Source: Branchiostoma floridae (taxonomy: Eukaryota > Chordata > Leptocardii > Amphioxiformes > Branchiostomatidae). From it: DNA of 64,000 bases. Within the stretch, counting starts at the first letter, position 1. Every line of letters starts with the position of its first letter. Below, in pieces: positions 35,759 to 50,000 of the stretch. The notes beneath the pieces are model-generated. The model was not told the DNA's origin. It did not search any database and saw only the letters and a program-made list of their open reading frames with translations. The stretch is taken from contig NC_049985.1 in assembly GCF_000003815.2 (NCBI RefSeq), positions 7,812,066 to 7,876,065 of the forward strand, written 5' to 3'. Made by a program: the position numbers and the translations under genes.

Positions 35759-37533
35759 ATAAGGCCATACTGATTTGATTATATGGATGACATCTCCTGG
35801 GCACTGCAAAAGTAATGCGAGCATGCAAAAAAAAATTAAAAGTGGGACCCAAAAAATGTTGCATTCTTGATAAACTCCAAGTGGTGAGGAACATCTTCAT
35901 GAAAGACTCGCTCAGGGCTCGAAATACAATTTTTACAAGGGGTATCGTTAAGTTTTCGACATGTCGACAAAATCAGTATATCTTACGATAGGAAAGGAGG
36001 AATTCTATAACATTATTATCCATTTTTGGATATTTTTTAAAGTCATTTTGCAGCTTCTGTGTACAATATGTACAGTACTGTATTGTCAGCGGACGAAAAT
36101 TGATGCGCGCGGGAATGTCATCTGTATATCAAATCAGCGTGGCCTTAATTATAGCAACAAGTCACTTAGAGCAGTCTCATTGTGCCGCATCCAAATTGTA
36201 ACTTTCAAATCATATGTAAAGACATCGTACTTCATTTATATCCTTCTGCAGGTACACTACTTTCTACGGTAAAACTTGATGCACTGTCCGATGACTTATC
36301 TGAACATTGCAGGTACACACATGATAAAACGTTTGCTGAAAGTGTTGAAATGATAAAAGCAAAGGTATTTGGATACTTTTGATAGGTTACTCCTGTTAGC
36401 AGTTGGGCAATAGGTTATCCTTTTTAACGATTTAATGCTTTTAAGTTTAGTCCATGTACTTTGATATCATATTATGTAGTACATGAATTTATATCTCATG
36501 AAAATGAAGATCTCTGTTTTACGAGTACCTAGTCTTGTGATACTCTGTCAAAGGTAGAACGCACTCAGACAAAGTAACTGTCATCTGTTTTGCGACATAC
36601 CCCATTGTGACATCACGGCATACCATTGTCGCTGCCAAGCAAAATATCTGTCCCCCCGCAAGACTGCTTGTAAAGCAAATTGCTGATGTTACAAGAACAA
36701 AATCAATATTGAGCACTTGCAAATGGGGGAAAGTTATGTAGACTTTAAACACAACTTACAGTATTAGGCGGCTAGTTGTTCTCACTTGAATTGGATTCCC
36801 TGAACTGCATCTTTTACTAGTTTTAGCTTCATTGCTCTTACTTGCCAACCCAGCCCAGGGTAGATTATTGTTGTAAAACATTAAATCCAGGCGTTACCTG
36901 ACGGAAAGGGTACATGTATTTGAAAAAAATTAGTTTAAAAAATTATCGCACCCCCCCCCCCTCCAGGCACGGTTTTGGCAACGCACTGACAAACATGGAT
37001 TTCGTTTCAACCGTTGATGAGAAAGCGACCTTTGCTTTTAATGTCAAAATCCAATATTCAAATCTAATGTTATGTTATGTTCAATCATGAATGACGATTG
37101 CCTTATAAGGACATCCGGGATTTTCACAACTCAGACGTATGACATGTCATGAACAATGTTTCACAAAAATACACAATGTGTTTGACAGAAACAACAGCAT
37201 GTTATCTACTTGAATACTGTTGTTTTGCAACTTTCCCTGTGGATCGGGGAATTGTATTTGTAAATTTTGGCAATATCGTAAAATCACAGCTAATATATTC
37301 TACAGCAAAACTGTATGCTAATTCAGATGATAAAAATCAAGAATATATCAGATATTTATCATAATGTAGACTAAAAAGTATAATAATCATGACCATAACC
37401 AAGACTGTAATTGAAATACATAGAATTTGTATAAAAGAAAACTTTTATGAAGTCACTGTTTTATTCCATATTGCCCAAGTATGTAGGATTTATTACATAT
37501 CTGATATTATAATTATTGTGTTTCCTTCACCAG
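35759..37533. other. GRXCR1-like 3' UTR, then AT-rich DNA with weak exon candidates
   Basis: An ATTAAA-type signal near 35835 could end the GRXCR1-like transcript. Two stretches on the + strand look mildly exon-like: 36252-36370 (acceptor CTTCTGCAG, donor GCAAAG|GTATTT) and an open frame from 37189 (ACYLLEYCCF...). Neither could be joined in phase to the downstream candidate exons, so they are not called. A CAGGGCTCGAAATAC fragment at 35913-35927 matches the hAT-like MITE end. Confidence 0.35.
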
Positions 37534-39047
37534 TATCTATTCAAAAAATCACAGCTGTATTTCAGAGATGTGATATTGACGCTCTATCGTGTTATAATGA
37601 ATTTTGGTAAGCCGAAAATGCCCGTTCTTGATGTTATACAAGATGTGTTATTGTTAAATCTTCCAATGAAATGAATTGTACCAGTTATAAAAATTCTCAT
37701 TGTTCCTGTTTATTTAATGAAAGAGAAGGCAAAGGCAATGTGGAAGGGAACAATGTTAGCTGGGGAGAAATAAAGCATAAAAAGTCTGGTGTTGTCCGTG
37801 CGATCTATTTCGAATTTCTATGTCCTGACAATGGTACACGTCAAACATACTTCGGGTAAGAATTACTTCTGTAGCATTACCTGAACTTTGTTCATATGCA
37901 TGAAATAAATGCACCAAATTTTCATCTGACTTTGATACTCCAGACTTTCCAAGAAGGCAAGATCATATATATGACCATCATGGTAACATTAAAGAACCCA
38001 ACACATTTATAGAGAGGAGCAGGGTGACCCGGTGTGGTTGGTCGAATTCTTCAGACATTACAGCCTCATGCCTTGTAAATGACCAATTACCATGTAAATA
38101 ACCAATCACCACAACAAAAATGACTTAACATCAATGTTTACAGTTGACTGTTTAATGTAACCATGCATAAGACCATTCATTCAACATTTGACAATCTTCA
38201 GATTCTTTGTTCTTATACTGCCACTGCAGCAATATTCCCAGTAAACAGCAACATCAAATTAATTTCATATCATAATATGCACAAAATTGAGACGGGTACA
38301 TTTTTTGCAGTGGTAGGTTTGTTGCATTGGCTTGTGCTACGGTAAGGGTAAAAAATAACAGTGCAAGTTTTAAGTAGGCGTAAATTATTTTAAAATGCTT
38401 GATATGCAAGTTTTTTACACAATTATTGTTCGTTCAGATCTCTTCAACTGTACCTCCATTACAAAGCCTTTATGACCGCATTGTCCAGGGAAAACCCATA
38501 CTTCATCCTAGTCNNNNNNNNNNNNNNNNNNNNNNNNNNNNNNNNNNNNNNNNNNNNNNNNNNNNNNNNNNNNNNNNNNNNNNNNNNNNNNNNNNNNNNN
38601 NNNNNNNNNNNNNNNNNNNNNNNNNNNNNNNNNNNNNNNNNNNNNNNNNNNNNNNNNNNNNNNNNNNNNNNNNNNNNNNNNNNNNNNNNNNNNNNNNNNN
38701 NNNNNNNNNNNNNNNNNNNNNNNNNNNNNNNNNNNNNNNNNNNNNNNNNNNNNNNNNNNNNNNNNNNNNNNNNNNNNNNNNNNNNNNNNNNNNNNNNNNN
38801 NNNNNNNNNNNNNNNNNNNNNNNNNNNNNNNNNNNNNNNNNNNNNNNNNNNNNNNNNNNNNNNNNNNNNNNNNNNNNNNNNNNNNNNNNNNNNNNNNNNN
38901 NNNNNNNNNNNNNNNNNNNNNNNNNNNNNNNNNNNNNNNNNNNNNNNNNNNNNNNNNNNCAAACTGTTCTCTGATGAACCTAACATAAGCACCTACAGGA
39001 ATTTAAACGATAATTCTATTCAGTTCTCAATCAGACATCTAGGTTAG
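37534..39047 (+). CDS. Candidate exons of an unrecognised gene, interrupted by a gap
   Basis: Candidate exons 37534-37606, 37685-37855, 38438-38513 (into the gap) and, after the gap, 38960-39047. They join in compatible phase: ...LSCYNEF | CYKNSHCSCLFNEREGK... | SLQLYLHYKAFMTALSRE. Acceptors (TTCACCAG, TTGTACCAG, CGTTCAG) and donors (TTTTG|GTAAGC, TTCGG|GTAAGA) are good. The first intron would be only 78 bp. The last piece ends ...IQFSIRHLG and TAG at 39045-39047, or splices at CTAG|GTTAGC. Codons are AT-rich, unlike the neighbouring genes, so a degenerate transposon protein is equally possible. I recognise no domain. Confidence 0.35.
38514..38959. other. Assembly gap (446 N)
   Basis: Run of N inside the candidate gene at 37534-39047. 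The open frame enters and leaves the gap, so the missing sequence may contain coding DNA. Confidence 1.
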
Positions 39048-41057
39048 CCAATACATGGTCAAAGCCCATCCAAAATTAAGATATACACATGTGTACAACT
39101 ACATTGTACATCGATTTTGTTAAAGATTAATTGATTCTTAAATGTACAACTCATTGGTGAATTTAATGATTCAACATCACATTTATTCAAGATTCTACTT
39201 CTGGCAAGGCACATCGGCTTTCACTGAAGACAGATATAAGGTAGTATACAACAAATACTGGACTATTTTTATGTTCATGTCCTTGGGTAGTATAGCATTT
39301 GGATGTGCAGTATCACTATATCATTGATCTATATACTGTACATACCAGAGTGACACTCTGGTTTGCACCAGTATAATTCTGCCAGCATTTCTCCATTTTT
39401 CAAATGTCCTGTAACAGTTGGATATTCAAGTGCATCTAACTTACATATATTTTGCTAAGTAGTTTGTTGTATATATATACACGATTGCAATAATTGTATG
39501 TCACTTCCTTAAAGAAATTTGTCATCAAGCTATAGTCAGTCTGCAACTTCTCAACTATTCATGGTGAAACTAAGTGTTCAAAGGCAATTTTATAGGTGCA
39601 TATGCAGAGAAATTCAATGAATGGCCAACTCATATGAAATTTTTGATAAGAGAAGTTGCTACAAGATTTTCGTTATCGTCATACATATGAAATATTTACA
39701 ATATAAAAAGAAAGGATTCTAATACTGGTAGACTTACCAACAATCACAAAAAGATGCTTTAGAAAAAAACACTTATTTGTATTCTTTTGTGGTACATGTA
39801 GACATGTAAGCATCACAATGACTATAATAGCCAAAACTACAACTCAAGACAAGTAGTGACAGTCTTTTGTAAAGGCTGAATGTTTGTGACCTCCTTTTAT
39901 AACAGTGTCTACAGGAACAATAATTTTAGCAGCCGAAGCAGCTTCATTCAATTGTTGTAGAATATAAAATGGTAGAAAGACTTTTTACTTTTAATTACTG
40001 CTAGTTCAACTCAGGTGTTTCTAAAAATTTATGTTAGAGGAAACAGTCTTGCTCAAAACATGAAAAGAGGACGTGACTGATACAGTCACAACTTTGTTAC
40101 AATCTGGCTTTCTTACAGAGTATCATTTCACTGCTTAGACCTCTGATGCACAAATGGCAAAAAAGGTTGCAGCTACTAAAAGATAGATATTAAATTTTTA
40201 CTGTTGATTTACTTGGGAGTGAATATTGGAGGTGGAAATTGCACAGCTGTGTATGTATCATCTGATGGCACGATTCTAACAATTGATCAAAAGGTAACCA
40301 AGGTCTAAAATTTCAGGTCAGTTACAACAGATACCAGGAACTAAATATCATCACTGGGAAGTTTTCAGACACTGCTTGTATGGTCCCATTTTATGTCAGA
40401 AATTGCATTATGTACAACCACATACTATGGCAGCTAAGCAAGACAGGTACCATATTGTATAACTTACATCTATTGTTGATCCATTCTCTGGGGCAATGCA
40501 CTGATTTTAACCATTCCTGGTAGCATTGCTTGCTGGCAATGAACAAATCCTACCCCTTTCTCATTCAAAATACTGATACAAAGTAAAGGTTCCATATCAT
40601 AAAGAAACTTCTGGGATGGACTCTTAAAATTATTGACCTGTTCACATGCTATAGAGTTTTACCGAACAGGTTTGATACATAAAAACACATGATGATCTGT
40701 ACATGCACCTAAAGTATGAAATTTTCAATGAAAAAAATCATAAGCCCTATACAAATAACATGCAAGAGTTTTCAATATTGTAAAATAGCATTTGTTACAA
40801 CCACTCAGTTTCAGAAATTTCTTTTAATTCTCCTTGCATCGTTTTGTATTCCAATGTCATTCTCTTCTTTGAAGCAACAGTACAGGACAAAGCATAGCCC
40901 CTCAAAGCAAATGTCTCAGGCCAGACTTGTCACTATTGCTAACCATCCCTACTAAAATTTGGAATCATCCATACTTCTGGCATCTACCTGTCAGTGCTAC
41001 ATGGCTGAGGAATCTACCATCTAGAAAACGGGGGCTGTACATGGAACCATAGCGTTG
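39048..41057. other. No gene called; 3' flank of the CRACD-like gene
   Basis: AT-rich. A + strand open frame at 39142-39327 ends in a hydrophobic stretch (IFMFMSLGSIAFGCAVSLYH) but has no splice or promoter support. On the - strand, sequence below 41058 should hold the 3' UTR of the LIM-encoding gene; no confident poly(A) signal was found. Confidence 0.35.
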
Positions 41058-44000
41058 TTATACTGCCTGTTGGGCCAGCTTGAGCTCCTGTCCGTGCTGT
41101 TTGCAGTAGATCTTCTCCTGGATGACCATGAAACTGCTGATGTCCAGCGTGCGCTTGCACACCAGGCAGCGCTGGCACTTCTTGTGGAAGAAGCGTCCGT
41201 CGGACTTAACCATCTCAGTCTGAAACGTTAAAAATAGAGAGACTTTTTAAATAATTTTCCAACCCTATGGACTGTAGTTTATTAAGTGTTTTCAAAGTTT
41301 GGTAGACTAAACTTTAAAACTGAAAAAAGAAAGGGTACTGGAGTGTTATTGGTATACTAATAAATAACAGGTGGGCAAAGGGATACTACAGCTTTTCAAG
41401 CATTACTTAAAACTTTAGCTGTCACTACACAACCAAAAAATCTATGAAAACATGGCATCTTCTGGTTACTTTTTCTAAATTGTACATCTGTAATATGGTA
41501 ATATCAAACTTGTCAGTGAGTAGATTTCATCAGCATTTCCTATCTGCATTTTGGTAGTAACGCAGCAAGTTGTTCAACAATGTGTATACTATTCACATTC
41601 CTGAAGAACTGTCATAAAAAAAAAGCTGAATTTGCATTTTCTCACCTGATAAACATTTTCGCTACACACGATGCACTTCTCAGGCTTGGGCAGGATGAAG
41701 TTCTTCTTCTGCTGCCGTGCCAGGAACTGTCCCGTCCGGTTCAGCTTGTTGTTGTTGGCCATCAGGTCACCAGACTTGGTGGGCGGGGGGGATGTACTGA
41801 CAGCTGGTTTGGACTCCGCTGGTTTGGTGGGTGAGTTGAGAGGTTTGGGCTGCTCCGGTGCCTTTGTTGCAGGTATGATGACGGGGGTGGGGGGTTCGGC
41901 GGGCCGGGAGAAGGGTTTGGTGGGGCCGACGGACGGTCTGGGAGCTGACGGCCTGGCCGTGACGGATCCAGTCTTTTCTACAACCTGTGCAAGGTGACCA
42001 AAATGGTTTAACATCAAACAGAAGATCAAACAGAAGTCTGATTTACATATCATTTCTATGCACAAAGGCTTTTTACATTGTGTACAGAAATAGCAACGTA
42101 TAAAATCTTTTGTGTCCATTGCTGACACAGATGGACTTTCATTTGAACAGAAGTCTGACTTGTACAGGTATCCTCAGTATTAAAATATGGCAGTGAAATC
42201 ATTCAGTACTTCCTGGAATGAACGTAATGCAATCTAGAATATAAACTAAATGTATACAGTACTAAATTTTGTAATTATTGATACTAGACTATTACCAATT
42301 ATTGAACTATCATCAATTATCAAATGAATACTTAAGGAAAAAAATAACTACATGTATTTACCAAATGTGACCTTTATTGGCATATGATGAAATAATTGAT
42401 ATGTTTCTTTGATGTAGATAGGTTGAATTGACATACTTGTACAGCATAGCATTGGACTATTGTTTTGGTATGTCACATAGCATGAAATTTGAATGAAAGT
42501 TCAATTCATTTGTGATGGTAGTTAACATTGTGCAGATTTTAATGCTATTTGTGGCCACAAATAAATCAATCCTCTTATTCTTGTCATTTCAACTGGAGAG
42601 GGATCAAAGAGCTTCGTGAAAGTTTGTTGCTGGTAAGAGATTTAATTTGCATTTAGAAATAGCATATAAAACCTCTACAATAGTGCCAAATTTTATTCAT
42701 CCCATGGAGCAACTCTGTTAGAATTTGACATGAAAACAGAAAAAAATTCTAGACTCCTCTACAATGATTATCAGTTTGGCAAGATTAATGGCATTATGAT
42801 TAAGAAAGTTGTCTGTTAGAAGGGCAATCTGCCAGAAGAGGCAAAGCAAAGACGTATTAAAGAAATAAAGTACGAAATAAAGAACAATGATTGTCAATAA
42901 AGATCCTGTTTGTAAACAATATCTACATTACTACATTGTACAACAAGGGCCTTCTGAAGACTGACCAACACTTTGGGTGGCACGGCACCGGTAGATGGTT
43001 TGCGGGCGGGGGACTTGGGTGGCGGCTGGCTGGACGACGCGGCAGGCGGTGTCTTCTCAACCACCTGTCGCAGCAGGTAACAGTTTCAACCACATTCAAC
43101 ACTTTAGGCTCATGTCAGCACAGCTCTGTGTAATGCTTCATCATCAGATATCAGTGCTTTTATCTTGGGGTGAATTTGGGTGGAATTATAACCTTCTTGC
43201 TGCAGAGTTGGCCCTTAGGTACCAGGCATGTACCAGTTACCAGTAAGGCTTAGGTCCCAATTGCCAGTGCCCGTCACAGATGTAGTCCGGGCCGGGCTCC
43301 GAAGCCACAAATTTGTCCCAGTGAATTGCCGGATACCGGGGGTACCCCTTCCAAGGGTAGGTCACGGTGTCTATTTGTTACCGGGTCCCGGTTTTATTTT
43401 AAGTCTGACTCGAATTTAACCCAGGCCCGACCGGTCCCCAAAGCACTTAGTGTAGTACCCTGGAGAGCCGAAAGGTGTCTTACAGGCTCACATGACTGTA
43501 AGTGCCAAAAAACAGTCCGTGAACTACCCTATCGCAGTAGGGCCCTTTTTTCCATTGGGACCTAAGCCTAAGTCAGCAGGGAGAAGGTACAGGTAGCCTG
43601 GATACCAGTGCTGTTAGGTTTTAGTTTGCTCAGTATGTTGGCTAATATGTCAGGTTCTATGAAGTGAACAGAGAGCTGAAGAGGGCTGGTATCCAGGCTT
43701 TAGAGGTGATGTGTTAAGTGATATGATTTACATCTCTCAGTAAGTATTTCAGTAGTGAGTGCAGGTGGACTTTGCAGATAGGTAAAGGTAACATTAGGAC
43801 TAGCTTAGATTTTGTGCAGTGAAATATTCGTTATACAGTTATAAGATAAGGAAGTACACTGTGCAAGAAATAGTATGATATATTACACTAATGTTGTACT
43901 GCAAATTTCACACTTACCACAACCTTCTTGCCACCAACTGCAGCAGCATCCTCATCCTTGCCTCCTTCCCTCTCCTTCTGTTTTTTCTGTGCTATCCTTA

Positions 44001-47000
44001 CCCAGGCTGGTATCTTGTCATCACCCTGGTCTTCCAGCGCTTTGATGGCACCAAAAACCTTCTTAGGCTGGGGTTTGTCTGCCAGTGACCTAGAGTAACA
44101 TTTACGGCAAAGTGCAGGTAAGTACGTATTAGGAAAAACACACCTAAACTGTCATGTAATACAACAATTCAGTTTAGATGGTCTGTAATTGACCAGCCAC
44201 CCAGCCATACTTTCCTACATAGTGCTAAGTTACAACATTGGAAGGTCTGTGGTATTCAAATTTGGAAATTTACCTTCAGGTTTCAAGTCTTGTGAAGAGA
44301 CATACAGATTTAAGTTTGCCAGTAATTGTGTGACAATTTTGATTTTCATATCTTATGTATCAAAACTGACCTTAACTGGGGTGCAGCAGAGGCAGTAGGG
44401 GACATTGGGGAAGGCACCACAGGGGTTGAAGAAGGCTTCTTCACCACTATGGTCTCCTTTGGAGTCTCCGTTTTTGGTACAATTGGCACTGGCTTGGTGG
44501 GCTGGGAGCTGCTTGGACTCGGCTCCACTTTGGGTGGAACTGGCTTGAGTTTGGGCCTGATGACCGCCTCGGTTTCTGGGGCCGGGGGATCGGCCCTCGC
44601 AAACATCTGCCTTGTTTCTGCAACACTGAGACGCTTATTATGGACGGGTACATCCGGGGGCTTTGCAACAACCTCTTCGTATTCCTCCAGGTCATCTTCA
44701 GATGGAGTGGTTTCATCTTCAACCGGACCGTTCTGCTTTTCTGTTTCCTTTTCAGGCTCTTCTTCTTCAGGAGGCTCCTCTTCAACCGGAGGAGCTTCGT
44801 CCTCAGAGGACACTGTCTCCTGGCGGGTTTCTTCAAGGTCGTCTTGTGGTTCATCTTCCACCTTCTCCTCAGCCTCCTCCTTCTCTTCCTCCTCCACCTG
44901 CTGCACTGCACCATGGGTATCTTCCTGCAAGGAATTGTGGGAATCTTCATACATCCCATGCTGCTCCTCTTCTTGGTTGGTCTCAGGCGTGGCCACAGCT
45001 GGGTCTTGTTCTTCAGCAGGGGGGACCTCCATCTCAGCAGCAGTTTCTTCTTTTTCTTGTACTGCCTCCTCGGGCTCTTCAGGCGGGGGTTCCTCCTCTT
45101 CAAATGAGTCTTGCTTCTTGACCGACTGTTTCCTCTTCATCTCCTCCACCAGCTGCTGGCCCAGCGGGTTGGGAGGCCCTCGGGTTGGGGATTTGGGAGT
45201 GATGAGGTCCTGGTCCTCGGCTTCAGGAGAGGCTGGAGTGGGCTGATCGGGCAGGTCTGACGGAGGGGGTGAGCCTGGACCGTGCTCCTCACCTGCATCA
45301 ACACGAAACAATCATTGATGCCCACATATACCAAATACTGATGAGAAATATTCTATATCATGAATGTGTATAGCATGATATATTCAGTACACAAAATTTC
45401 TTCATTTGGTTTCTTCTTCTGATTATGATTTTGCCCATTTGTCTACTGTGGACTTGCAGAACCTACAAATTTATAGATTTGTATAGATTTTTGAAATTTA
45501 TGTCATTTTTAGAATACAGTATACAATGTTTCACAGCACAAAGGAAAATAACTTCAACACAGGGAAACATGAAATACAATTTTACAAGACAAACAGAAAA
45601 ATATGGGTTAAAGAACACACACAAAAGATAAAACATTAGTCACAGCGTCACACAAAAACACAAAGAAACTACACTACAGAAGGACATATTCATTCTGCAC
45701 AAAGGAAATGGGTTACATGTAGGGTAATGGGTACATTTAGGACAGATGACCCAAGGTATTGCATTGCTCATTGATATTGCCCCCCTTTACCCAAAAATTG
45801 GCAGGATAAAACCTGATATTCCACTAAATGCACCATTTTTTAAAAACTGTCTATGTCCACCTCTGTTGCCAAAGGGACTTGTGTGGCAATCTTTTATCTC
45901 AGCTAAGGACATTCAGTTCTGTATGACAGAGCATAAAGGATTTAAACTCCCTCTTCTCTTACTCAATACGACATACACTATTGAGTTTATTGTCTGTTGT
46001 TCCTCATCTTGTGAGGGTTAGATGTTGCTTGCACACAGATGCTGTGGTCTTAATCTAATTCACTTATTCTGTTTTCTGGTTGAAGAGTGAGGACTGAAAG
46101 TCAACAAGGGCTAAGTCATCAAAGTGAGCATGCTTACATACTCACATAAAGATAATTTCCATCACTATACCTGACAATGCCAATGTTTTTAAAGGAAATG
46201 AATTGAAACAGGAGTATCTATCTAACAGCAGAATACTACATTGTAGTACAATATCAGTCATAACTTTTAATTGCATGCATATTTATGTTTGTGCTAATGA
46301 CTTTCTTTTATATGTGCAAGTTTGACAATCTGCCTAGCAGTTGCACAAGCCTTTCAACCTATTGGAGGAGTTACAATGGTGCAAGTGTAGTTTCTTTATG
46401 TATACTTGCTGGTCTGAGGGCGCAATGTTATTTCTGAAAGTGGGAGGGTGGGAAGAGAGGTGATTGGCAAACTTGTCAGGTGTATTGTTGTTACCTCCCC
46501 CTGTGCGTTCTTGCTGTGCAACAACAGCCAATAGTCTCTGGGCTATTGCCTCCCCTGTATCTTCATCGGTGGCCTGATCTGCACTGCCTGCAGCACCTGA
46601 AGCGCCCAGCAGGGGGCGACGATGTATGGTGGTTATGTTATTGCTTGCAAATGTTTTTCCAAACTGAACCAAATGCACAGGTGAGGGCTTTCTGATAGTT
46701 GAACATCTACATGTGGCAACTGATGCACTACAATAGGGGATGGACAACACTGGAATAGTAGACTACAGAAGGCAACTTGGGGTAACATAACGATGGGACT
46801 GACTGATATTCACTACTGTTGGTATTGTCACATCTACAAACACCCCCATAGTTACTGTACTGACTTTCAACAACATGTTTGAAAAAAAAATCATGGCTTA
46901 CAGTAACAGTGCTCACAATGGTCACAAATCCAATCCAATCCAATACAATACAAAAACCATCGCTACTCTTCTCACTGAAGATGATTTTGAAGAAAATGCC

Positions 47001-50000
47001 TGTGATGAAATTAACAATTATAGTACAATGCTTAACTTTCTTCCAACACAAAAGTACACACAGAGCAAACTGTTGCCTTCTTTAGGATCAATACGTGTGT
47101 ACTTTTGTGTTGGAAGAAAGTTTAGCATTTGTACTATGACTACTACCAACACAGATGAGCTTCCATGATATAAACAATTGTTGCAGCTGCGTTTCTTTTG
47201 TAAGAATAAGAGAACTGCCTACCAGATGAGGATGCTCCAGAGTCTCCTGCCTCCTCCTCCTCCTCCCCTCCCCCTGCTTCATCCTCCATCACACCGTCAT
47301 CATTCTGTTCAGGCTCTTCAGCTGGGGACTTACCTAGACTGTCTGTAACAAACACAGGAAAAACATCCATGCTCAGAAGTAATTAGGTTTTGCTGTTGAA
47401 GCTCATATTATTCAGGCAGGTGTAAGAGAAAAGTTGCATTTCTTAGGAGGCTGTGCGCGATGTGATGCTGTTCATTTGCCAGATGACTTAGAACTTTATT
47501 AGGATGTATTGTGAAGAACAGGATAATTATCAGGACAGGACATGAGTACATGGGAAAGAAAGGTTGTCTCGTAAGACAGCAAAAGCATCCATTCTTGCAA
47601 TCATCACCTTGGATTCAGCACCGTGGACATGGACAGCACATTTTCGAGGGTGATTTTTCTGCCATATTTTGGGCATGCATTAACGGCGGTGTATATGACA
47701 TAGAAGAGAGAGCCAGCAAGGGAATATCATACCAAAACCATTTTCACCTTCCACAATCTCAACGCTACTAGCATCAGTGTTCACTACTGACTCCTCATGT
47801 GAGGCTACTACAGGCATCTCCACGGAGGCTTCTACTTCTACAGGAGGACAGAACTCCACCACTTGCTCCTCCAGGAGTGGCCCCTCTTCTCTGGTGGGTG
47901 TGAGAGTTGGGACAAAGGCATCTGTGTGGAAGGGACAGGTTTAGTAGTTGTCATTTCACCCTGACCATTTTGATTGGGTGAACGGCTCACTACTGTAATC
48001 AATGAGTTCTTGCTATTGAATCCGATTGGAGAGAAAGAAAATTAAATTCGATATGAAAGGAGAGGTGGTTGTGTATGTGCACATGGTTTAAATCAAACTG
48101 AATTCATGAAAAGTAGAAGTGTTTATCTGTGGCCTGACATAAGGGTGATGTCTTTATTTGTGAAAAATTTATACTGATTTTAATCAAGTTCATGTTTTGT
48201 TTATTCTTTTCATCGAATATTACAGTTCTATACATATTGCCATAGCTACTCCATTTAAGAAGTTTGATGGTGTGGCAGAAAGGGGAAGTTTTTTTAATGA
48301 TTTGATTAGTAACAGCTGGGGGTAATTGCAGTTAGCAGGTGGAGACTCAGCACCTGGTTCCAGCTGGTCTGCTGTAGGTTCAGCTGTAGGTTCAGGGGAC
48401 ATTTGGACTTCCTCCACACTTTGGACTGACTGTGCCGGGACAGATTCAGCTGTGTCAGCTGTACTGTCAGGCGGAACAGCATCTGACATGGCATCAGGTG
48501 GAATGACTTCGTTCTCCGTAGCTGCTGTGTTGACAACTTCGTCACTTTCAGTTTGGTGCCCTACAAGGTCTAATCAGGATTTAGGGAAAATGAATAAATT
48601 TATCTTGATAAGATCGAGGAAAACTGACTTGAATCAAATGTGAAATGATTTGGCAGTCAACTGAGATAAAACGTGATGTTAATGTTGTTTATTTGGCTTT
48701 TTGATTAGGTGGCAGATAACACTGAACATGTTGGCACCTGAGGGCTCTTGTGGATGGCCAGCTGCAGATGTGACATTTGCCTCTGAGTCAGCGTCTGTGT
48801 TAGGTGCTTCAGCTGCAAGCATGTCGCTAGCTGCAACATCAGCTGCTGCTGTTATCTGTGTGTCAGCAGTGGTGTTGTTGTCAGGTGCAACAGCTGTGGG
48901 TGGGTCAGCTATTTCAGGGCCATGATCTGAAGCAACAGGTGCATGGGCTGTTTCTGTGGCAGGTGATGCAGCAATGGCTGTTTCTGTGCCAGGTGCTGAA
49001 GTAGCAGCTGTCTCTGTACCCGGTGCTTTAGCAGAAGCTGTTTCTGTGCCAGGTGCTGTAGCAGGAGCTGTTTCTGTACCCGGTGCTTTAGCAGAAGCTG
49101 TTTCTGTACCAGGTGCTTCCACACTGGATCCGGCTGCAGCATCTGCAATTGTGTCAGCCATTTTACTGTCAAGCGCTACAGCTGTGGATATTTCAGCTGT
49201 AGCTGTGCCAGCTGGTTCTGATGCAGGTGCATCAGCTGTAGGTGTGTCACCTGTCTTGGTTACAAGTGATTCTGATACAGGCATACCACCTGTTATCTTC
49301 TCAGGTGCTATGGCTGAAGATGTATCACCTGTGCCTGAAATGGGTACTTCTGATTCAGGTGCATCACCTGTTTTGGGTGCTAAAGCTGAAGGCGTGTCAC
49401 CTGTGTCTGCTACAGTTATGGTTATGTCAACAGTTTCTGTGGCAGGTGCGGGAGGGTCACTGTATTCTGCCACATCCTGAGACACGGACGTTCTTGGAGA
49501 GTATGTCCCTGAAAGGCCAACATGTTTCCAAACACTGAGGTATGAAGATGGGCAGTCAAGCACTCAGCTTACAGTCAATATTAAATTTAAAGCAGAACAG
49601 CTTGCACTGATTTTAAATCATTTCTCTGACAACTTTGTTTATAAAAAATGTTGCCCAATCATAGTTTGTTGATCTTTGCCATCTGCTGCTTTTACTTCTA
49701 AAGAAAGTTGTTGAAAATTATGTGATTAACAGGGAGTTTGCAGCTCTGAGATATTTCTTTTCATTAGAAAAATTGATGTATTAGATTTCTTCAGAGATTA
49801 ATACCAATACAGTAACTTTTGTACCTTCCGAAGAAAAGGTCCACAAAATCTCTCACTGTACTCATTGTACTATAAGTCTACGAGAGTAAAGTTTAATCAT
49901 AAGTACCATAGTGTGCTATATACAGCCCATGAATATAGTAATAAATGTATGATTATTTATGATGTATAAAACAGACATCAAAGCAGTTGAAGAGACTGTG

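Noticed and set aside
39142-39327. Small membrane protein gene
   Set aside because: One hydrophobic stretch but no splice sites, promoter or recognised homology.
44326-45246. Long Ser/Thr/Gly-rich open frame on the + strand
   Set aside because: It is the exact antisense of the acidic exon 45292-44371 of the CRACD-like gene, whose splice phases and neighbours fit the - strand.
48956-49480. Ala/Val/Ser-rich open frame on the + strand with repeats
   Set aside because: Antisense of the decapeptide-repeat exon 49508-48738; periodic repeats keep several frames open.
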